From an uncultured Prevotella sp. (GTDB lineage: Bacteria; Bacteroidota; Bacteroidia; Bacteroidales; Bacteroidaceae): a stretch of 17,513 nt of DNA. Positions 12,658 to 17,513 of the stretch are shown here, one piece after another. Numbering within the stretch: position 1 is the first letter of the stretch; every line of letters begins with the position of its first letter. The translations under genes and the position numbers were made by a program. The stretch is taken from the NCBI RefSeq assembly GCF_900549175.1, contig NZ_URNN01000067.1:1-17513 (forward strand), read 5' to 3'. A model generated the notes under the pieces. The model ran no database searches. It was not told where the DNA came from and was given only the letters and a program-made list of their open reading frames with translations.

Positions 12658-13872
12658 ATGCAGAGTATAATTATAAAGACAGACAGGCTGCTGCTGAGGG
12701 AAATGAGCCTCTCGGACATGGAGGCATTATCCTCGATATTGCAGGACGAGAATGTGATGTATGCCTATAACGGGGCTTTCAGCGACGAGGAGACTCTTGC
12801 ATGGATGCAAAAGCAGCTGCAACGGTACAGGGTGTACGGTTTCGGCTTGTGGGGCGTGTTCCTGAAAGACACCGGCGAAATGATCGGGCAATGCGGCATC
12901 ACGATGCAGGAATACAACGGAGGGCAAGTTCCTGAAATCGGCTATCTGCTGGCTCATAAGTACTGGCACAAAGGCTATGCCACGGAAGCCGCTGCCGCCT
13001 GTCGCGAGTACGGGTTTGACGTGCTGCGTTTTGACGCTTTGTATTCCATTATCCGGGATACGAATACTGCCTCGCAGAATGTCGCGCTCCGCAACGGCAT
13101 GACCTTGACAGATACGATTGTCAAGCATTATCGTGGAGTGGATATGCCCCATACGGTTTTTTGCGTCAGGAAAGATGATGCGAAACCGAAAGTGAATGAT
13201 ATCGGAACCGACAAGAATATAAAAGAAATAGAAATGCAACCGAACCCTGATACGATATACCCTGTAAGGGACTGCGATACCGTTACATACGTAAAACCGA
13301 CCGTGAAGAACCCGAACATAATCGTGGGAGACTTCACGTATTTCAGCGACACCGACTTTGAGCGGCACGTGCTGCATCATTATGACTTTATCGGCGACCG
13401 GCTGGTTATCGGAAAGTTCTGCCAGATAGCATCGGGCGTTACATTCATAATGAACGGAGCGAACCATCAGATGAATGCGGCGTCGACCTATCCTTTCTAC
13501 ATCATGGAGGGATGGACCGGGACGCCGCCGGCGGCAGATGACCTTCCGCTTAGGAGCGACACCATTGTGGGCAACGACGTGTGGATTGGGCAGGACGCGA
13601 CCATACTGCCGGGTGTACATATCGGCGACGGCGCCATCATCGGACTCGGCAGCATCATAGGTCATGACGTTGAGCCGTACACGATTGTCGCGGGCAATCC
13701 GGCAAGAGTAATCAGAAAGCGCTTTGACGACGAGCTAATCGGTTTGTTGGAGAAATTGCAATGGTGGGACAGGAGCATCGGCGAAATCCAACGGCTGATT
13801 CCTTTATTGACCGACAGCGACCTGACGAGAGTGAAGAAAAGCATCATCAGAATACTTGGGCAGAATGGATAA
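12658..13872 (+). CDS. Fusion of a GNAT domain with a Vat/CatB-type xenobiotic O-acetyltransferase
   Basis: Residues 1-172 form a RimJ/RimL-type GNAT: IIIKTDRLLLREMSLSDMEA, acetyl-CoA loop IGYLLAHKYWHKGYATEA (94-111) and NTASQNVALRNGMTL. After a linker, residues 193-404 form a left-handed beta-helix acetyltransferase of the streptogramin/chloramphenicol (Vat/CatB, XAT) class: PNPDTIYPV, NPNIIVGDFTYF, IGKFCQIASGVTFIMNGANH with the expected catalytic H270, then hexapeptide turns IVGNDVWIGQDATILPGV and YTIVAGNPARVIRKRF. The second part alone has the usual length of a Vat enzyme and begins at an internal ATG (13234) preceded by an A-rich leader-like stretch. Both catalytic cores look intact. Acetylation of a drug is possible but the substrate is unproven. 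Confidence 0.9.
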   Translation: MQSIIIKTDRLLLREMSLSDMEALSSILQDENVMYAYNGAFSDEETLAWMQKQLQRYRVYGFGLWGVFLKDTGEMIGQCGITMQEYNGGQVPEIGYLLAHKYWHKGYATEAAAACREYGFDVLRFDALYSIIRDTNTASQNVALRNGMTLTDTIVKHYRGVDMPHTVFCVRKDDAKPKVNDIGTDKNIKEIEMQPNPDTIYPVRDCDTVTYVKPTVKNPNIIVGDFTYFSDTDFERHVLHHYDFIGDRLVIGKFCQIASGVTFIMNGANHQMNAASTYPFYIMEGWTGTPPAADDLPLRSDTIVGNDVWIGQDATILPGVHIGDGAIIGLGSIIGHDVEPYTIVAGNPARVIRKRFDDELIGLLEKLQWWDRSIGEIQRLIPLLTDSDLTRVKKSIIRILGQNG

Positions 13873-13898
13873 AGCCTCCAATCAAGATAATATAGCAG

Positions 13899-13979
13899 CA
13901 ATGGTGGAACTGGCCGGAGGAGAAGATACGCAAGGCAATACCTGCGATACAGGCGGGGGATGTGGAGGCGTTGAAATAA
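13899..13979 (+). pseudogene. C-terminal tail of a lost Vat/CatB-type acetyltransferase
   Basis: One frame reads QWWNWPEEKIRKAIPAIQ, continues AGDVEALK and stops at TAA 13977-13979. It is the classic C-terminal helix of hexapeptide xenobiotic acetyltransferases (compare LQWWDRSIGEIQRLIP in the fusion just upstream). The frame has a TAG at 13893-13895 two codons before this block and nothing of the beta-helix, so only the last 26 codons survive. It differs enough from the upstream gene to come from another family member. Confidence 0.7.
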
Positions 13980-14019
13980 TCATCGGATACAAGACATAAT
14001 GGCACGGTGAGCGGGTGAA

Positions 14020-14862
14020 TCAACCGATATACCCCTCCTGATCGTATGCCTTTCGTTCACGATGGATAAGGTCTATCAGCCGCTGCAATTCGACCACATC
14101 CGACTTTATATCCTTAAACCGGCAAAACTGCTCATCGTATCTCTTTCGTGAACCGTACTTCAGTCGCGATGCTATATCGTCCGGTATCAGATACGAAGTA
14201 CGTTCTTCCCCCAAGTAATGCTGAAACTCGGAAAGAAAGATGCTTATTCCCGCCAAATCAAAATCTCCGAAATGCAGATAATGATTAGGAACAGTAAGCA
14301 GCCACTTTCTGAGATCCGCGGATTGGGGGTATCGGGACACAAAGAGCACTTTCGTTGAATATCCGTGCGTACGGAGATATTCTTCAAGAAAATCTCTTTG
14401 CCTGCGAATCAATCTGAAGTTTTCCATATTCTCCACACCGATGACAGTAACGTCTTCAGGAATGGTGAATCTCTCCCACTCTGTCACGAAAAGGAAACAA
14501 CCGTCCTGCGGATTAACCGTAAAAGGCTCGCCGCGCAGCAAACACCCGACAGGCTCGTAACTGTTTACAGGGAACCCGGGACAGGAACGCACCGTGACAA
14601 GTTTGGAGTTTCCTGTCTCCTTTGCCATAGAGGCGCGTGTATCTGAAACATCCGCTTCAAGAATACGGTAACTCTCGTCCCTGTCTATGAGAAATCTTTT
14701 CAATGCCTCCACGTTACGGGCACGGTATGACTTTCTTGAACCACGGATTACGACAGACAGCAGTCCCTCGGCCATCAGTTCGTCAATCAGCCGGCCGCCC
14801 AGCTTCGAACCGGCAACCTGTTCACCCGCCACCAACGCTCTTATAGATGCACTTATTGCCAT
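14020..14862 (-). CDS. TOPRIM-domain protein, JetD/MksG-like (Wadjet-type nuclease subunit)
   Basis: The 280-residue protein begins with a winged-helix-like segment (KLGGRLIDELMAEGLLSV, SRKSYRAR; residues 20-50) and then a TOPRIM core: E144 in VIGVENMENF, then D200 and D202 in YLHFGDFDLAGISIF, with a C-terminal DQEGYIG (E276) like the QE motif ending JetD proteins. JetD (MksG) is the nuclease that cuts plasmid DNA after loop extrusion by the Wadjet SMC complex. The gene starts 9 nt after the SMC-like gene on the same strand, the JetC-JetD order. It is shorter than typical JetD proteins (about 400 residues), so it may belong to a diverged branch. Confidence 0.75.
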   Translation of the reverse strand: MAISASIRALVAGEQVAGSKLGGRLIDELMAEGLLSVVIRGSRKSYRARNVEALKRFLIDRDESYRILEADVSDTRASMAKETGNSKLVTVRSCPGFPVNSYEPVGCLLRGEPFTVNPQDGCFLFVTEWERFTIPEDVTVIGVENMENFRLIRRQRDFLEEYLRTHGYSTKVLFVSRYPQSADLRKWLLTVPNHYLHFGDFDLAGISIFLSEFQHYLGEERTSYLIPDDIASRLKYGSRKRYDEQFCRFKDIKSDVVELQRLIDLIHRERKAYDQEGYIG

Positions 14863-14871
14863 GATATGCTT

Positions 14872-17513
14872 TTATTTTGTCCGTTTCAGCAGTTTCTCTA
14901 TCCTCGTCTTCACTCCGTGCTTGCTCAACATATATGTATAGCGGTAATCATAGGGGTTGTATGAAGTTGGCGAACTGTTAATGAGATAGATATTGCGTGA
15001 ATTGGCAAACTGCAGAATACCCTTGATGTTGTTGGGATGCAGACGCCCTATCTCATCCATCATGCAATGTACGATGAAGTCGCCGCTCTTTCGGGCAGCC
15101 TTTTTCTTGAATACGTTGATGAGCATGATATTCACCATTGCCTTCACAAGAATATCAGTACCGTCAGAGCCAACGTTATTGATACGCTCCACCCAGTTGG
15201 TATCGTTGTCGTTTTCCTTCACACGGAACTGCAGGCGGAAAGCATCACCCAACGATATTGTCTGGCGGTTGGGCTCGGTCTGCAGTTGATGCGACAGACT
15301 CTTGAGATAGTCCACCACCTTGCGGTTCACTTCGTCCCGGTTGTCACCCGAGAAAAGGTTGAGTTCACCTATCGACAGGGCATTCTCTTCGGTATAGTCA
15401 TGAATGGACATAAGCAACTGCATGAGCTTGTCTGACGATTCATTTGCCCGAAGTTCAATGCTCTTGATTACCCCTGCAAAATTCTTTTCCACAAAATCAC
15501 GGTTAATGTCATTGATGACACCATCCACATCCGAGCGGCGTTTCATCAACGACCCTATCTCGGTAGCGATACGTCCCAAAATGTCTTTGTAATGCTCGCT
15601 TGTGCGTCTGCGGAACTCCTCTATCTTATTATTGTCCATAAAGTCCTGCAGGTCAACGGCTATCTGCATATAGTCATTGTCCGTCACCGGCATGGTGTTG
15701 AAATGGAACGCATTTTGAGGTTTGAAATTGCGGTTGAAGTTTACCACCGTATTCTTCAGTCGGTCTATCGACTCCCTTTTCTGATTCACCGTTCCCCGGA
15801 GTTGGCCCAACAGATGCTGGCAGTCTTGGTCCGTCGCCTTCATCTTGTCATCGGCCAGGAATGTTTCAGGCACCAAATGCTCGTTATCCACCATCTGACG
15901 ATAACTCTCCAGTCCCTCCCGCCTATGGGTCAGATCCTTCAGAACGGTCTTCTGACGCTTCTCCAGTCCCGTAAGTTTGTTCCCGATGCGTGTCCGCTTG
16001 TCTTCATAACGCCGACGCATCATCGCAAGTTTTTGCTCAATGTCCTTAATGTCCTTTCTCGTCTCAGGCTCTTTTGCAAAGAGGTTCTGCTCTGCATCGC
16101 GGTATCTTATCACCGTCGGACGCTCTTCATCAATCTGCCGCAACAGCCTTTTGAGACTTTCCAATGCCTTGCGGTATTGTTCCAGCAGATTCACGTCAAC
16201 CCCCTTGCCTGCAAGCTCGGCTTTCTGCTGCTCATCGAGCTGGGCCTGTTGGGCCGCAAACTCCTTATTGCGTACAGTTGCCTCCGAGCACAGCGAGTCC
16301 TTGAACTTGCGCAGTTCACCATCGAGTGCATTTGAAGACTTGTTGAAGGATGTATCAAGCTCTTTCAAATCTTTTTTGTTCTTCGCCTCATGCCTCTCAC
16401 GGGCATCTTTTTCTTCCTGCACTTTCAGCAGTGCTCCGTTGAACACTTGTTCGCGCTTCTCCCTTTCGCCGGCAATGAGTTCCTGCTCTTCCATCTCCAA
16501 CTTGTGTTGCCGGTTTTGCAGTTCCTGCCGCTTGACGGGAAACTGTTCTTCCTCAACCTTCAGCAAAGTAGCTTTCTGGCGAAGGGGATTGAACCGGCCG
16601 GCGTATTTCTTTCCGAGTTTTGATATATCGTCCTGAAGGGTGACGGGCAGTTGTGTGAGCTGCCTGTTAATCTGCCGTACCTGTTCTTCCAGACTCTTCT
16701 TCTCGGCCAGATACTCATCAGGTGTGCGATGAACCGGGTCAATGCCATCAAGGTTTAACTCTACGCCGAACAGGCTGTCAGTCACAACGGTCAGTCGCGG
16801 CTCAAGCCCTTGCGCATACAGAATACGTTCCTCGTCAACCACCTTGCCAATCGTATCCTCCCAACCCTCAACATTTTCGTTCAACCATTGATACAGCGAA
16901 CCGTCGAGATGCGACAACAAACCGTCAATCCTTGCTATCTGCTCACGGCATCGGAAGCGGTCGGCCTCCATACGTTCGCGTTCCCGCAGAGACGCCTGCT
17001 TCAGCTCCGCTTCCTTCATCTCATACTCATTTGTTATTTGGGCGAGCTGACTTTTCACCGCCGTCTGTTGTGCGGCATTATCCTTCTCGGCCCAATCCAA
17101 CTCCTGAAGCTGTTTCATTATCTGCCCTATCTCGTCTGCTTTCGGGTGCCACGACCTAAGTTCCTTCAGAGCCTGGTCCGCCCGGTGCTGCTCTGCGGTC
17201 AACAGTTGCAGACGCTCATCAGACTCATGCCTCCAACTGTTGAAACTCTCCGTCAGCATGTTTCTGCCTTTCGTACGTTCTGTCTCCAAGCGCTTGCGCT
17301 CAGCCTGCAGTGCGTCCTGCTTACGGTAGTATGCCTCTTTCTGTGCATTCTCGAAAGCCCGACGGGCATTTTCCAGTCTTTCCCTGGCTATATTGTACTT
17401 CTCCTCTATCGATGCGTTGGCCTTCAACAGGTCGTCAAGCAGCGTCTGACGACCGGCCGCTTCCTGCCTGATTGTCTCTTCACGGGCGGCAAGCGCGAGT
17501 TTTCCGCTGATGT
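14872..17513 (-). CDS. SMC-like ATPase, JetC/MksB type, N terminus outside the window
   Basis: The frame stays open to the window edge, giving about 880 visible residues; the TTG at 17427 is internal, and the Walker A part lies beyond the window. Numbering from that TTG, long coiled coils occupy about 1-170 and 235-500. A hinge-like block at 176-231 contains NENVEGWEDTIGKV, LEPRLTVVTDSLFGVELNL and fits MukB/JetC hinges. The C-terminal ATPase head has a signature-like GSDGTDILVKAMVNIMLI and Walker B FIVHCMMDEIGRLHP, then FANSRNIYLINSSP. It would act as a cytoplasmic DNA-loop-extruding dimer with kleisin and WHD partners expected upstream, and with the TOPRIM protein downstream. Confidence 0.82.
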   Translation of the reverse strand, partial: ISGKLALAAREETIRQEAAGRQTLLDDLLKANASIEEKYNIARERLENARRAFENAQKEAYYRKQDALQAERKRLETERTKGRNMLTESFNSWRHESDERLQLLTAEQHRADQALKELRSWHPKADEIGQIMKQLQELDWAEKDNAAQQTAVKSQLAQITNEYEMKEAELKQASLRERERMEADRFRCREQIARIDGLLSHLDGSLYQWLNENVEGWEDTIGKVVDEERILYAQGLEPRLTVVTDSLFGVELNLDGIDPVHRTPDEYLAEKKSLEEQVRQINRQLTQLPVTLQDDISKLGKKYAGRFNPLRQKATLLKVEEEQFPVKRQELQNRQHKLEMEEQELIAGEREKREQVFNGALLKVQEEKDARERHEAKNKKDLKELDTSFNKSSNALDGELRKFKDSLCSEATVRNKEFAAQQAQLDEQQKAELAGKGVDVNLLEQYRKALESLKRLLRQIDEERPTVIRYRDAEQNLFAKEPETRKDIKDIEQKLAMMRRRYEDKRTRIGNKLTGLEKRQKTVLKDLTHRREGLESYRQMVDNEHLVPETFLADDKMKATDQDCQHLLGQLRGTVNQKRESIDRLKNTVVNFNRNFKPQNAFHFNTMPVTDNDYMQIAVDLQDFMDNNKIEEFRRRTSEHYKDILGRIATEIGSLMKRRSDVDGVINDINRDFVEKNFAGVIKSIELRANESSDKLMQLLMSIHDYTEENALSIGELNLFSGDNRDEVNRKVVDYLKSLSHQLQTEPNRQTISLGDAFRLQFRVKENDNDTNWVERINNVGSDGTDILVKAMVNIMLINVFKKKAARKSGDFIVHCMMDEIGRLHPNNIKGILQFANSRNIYLINSSPTSYNPYDYRYTYMLSKHGVKTRIEKLLKRTK

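Noticed and set aside
12727..13665. Long minus-strand frame opposite the GNAT-Vat gene, and similar minus-strand frames at 2632-3633 and 5822-6646
   Set aside because: The plus strand encodes clearly recognisable proteins there; the minus-strand products are low-complexity shadows.
13865..13999. 44-codon frame MDKASNQDN... overlapping the end of the GNAT-Vat gene
   Set aside because: The same DNA reads much more convincingly in another frame as the tail of a hexapeptide acetyltransferase.
15592..16335. Long plus-strand open frames opposite the SMC gene (also 15037-15435, 16040-16636, 16722-17159)
   Set aside because: They are antisense shadows of a coiled-coil gene; the translations show no family features.

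Overview
The window looks like an accessory region of a Bacteroidales chromosome (Bacteroides/Prevotella-like). The evidence is the promoter style (several matches to the Bacteroidetes -7 consensus TAnnTTTG, few Shine-Dalgarno sequences, A-rich leaders before ATG) and the gene content (EFR1-type flavodoxin/ferredoxin, ClbS/DfsB family, STM3941-like protein, KilA-N protein, two DUF4143 ATPases). No rRNA, tRNA, CRISPR array, transposase or integrase was seen. Species cannot be named from the sequence alone.

Layout. 1-1256 (+): 3' part of a DJ-1/PfpI-family gene, a CrcB/Fluc fluoride channel and a VOC (glyoxalase-fold) protein. 1310-2674: a chimeric 44-codon relic, then an AT-rich PD-(D/E)XK nuclease-family gene, together bounded by a 25-bp direct repeat (one mismatch) that copies the first 25 bases of the next gene. 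2692-3870 (+): EFR1 flavodoxin-ferredoxin and a small FKBP isomerase. 4057-5205 (+): AAA/DUF4143 ATPase number 1 behind repeated promoter elements. 5247-6853 (+): ClbS/DfsB protein overlapping a gene that fuses two GNAT domains. 6905-8230 (-): terminator hairpin, lipoprotein and membrane protein. 8231-8829: noncoding, with a 127-nt rod-shaped hairpin resembling 6S RNA and divergent promoters. 8830-9381 (+): STM3941-like membrane protein. 9480-10298 (-): KilA-N protein, followed by a copy of the promoter-bearing repeat and a relic of a second KilA-N gene. 10687-11187 (+): single GNAT. 11308-12567 (+): DUF4143 ATPase number 2 behind a duplicated operator-like sequence. 12658-13872 (+): fusion of a GNAT with a Vat/CatB-type left-handed beta-helix acetyltransferase, followed by the tail of another such gene. 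14020-17513 (-): TOPRIM protein and most of an SMC-like ATPase, matching the JetC-JetD (MksB-MksG) end of a Wadjet-like anti-plasmid system that continues beyond the window.

How the parts fit. Most of 1-13.9 kb is small, unrelated detoxification or modification genes mostly on one strand (acetyltransferases, VOC, ClbS-like, Vat-like, fluoride export). Gene edges are repeatedly duplicated: gene starts, gene tails, leaders and promoters reappear as short relics elsewhere in the window. I infer that this region grows by capture and recombination of small gene cassettes, and that the two fused acetyltransferase genes are products of the same shuffling. The Wadjet-like pair at the right edge is the one clear defence-type system; its kleisin-type partners would be expected just right of the window.
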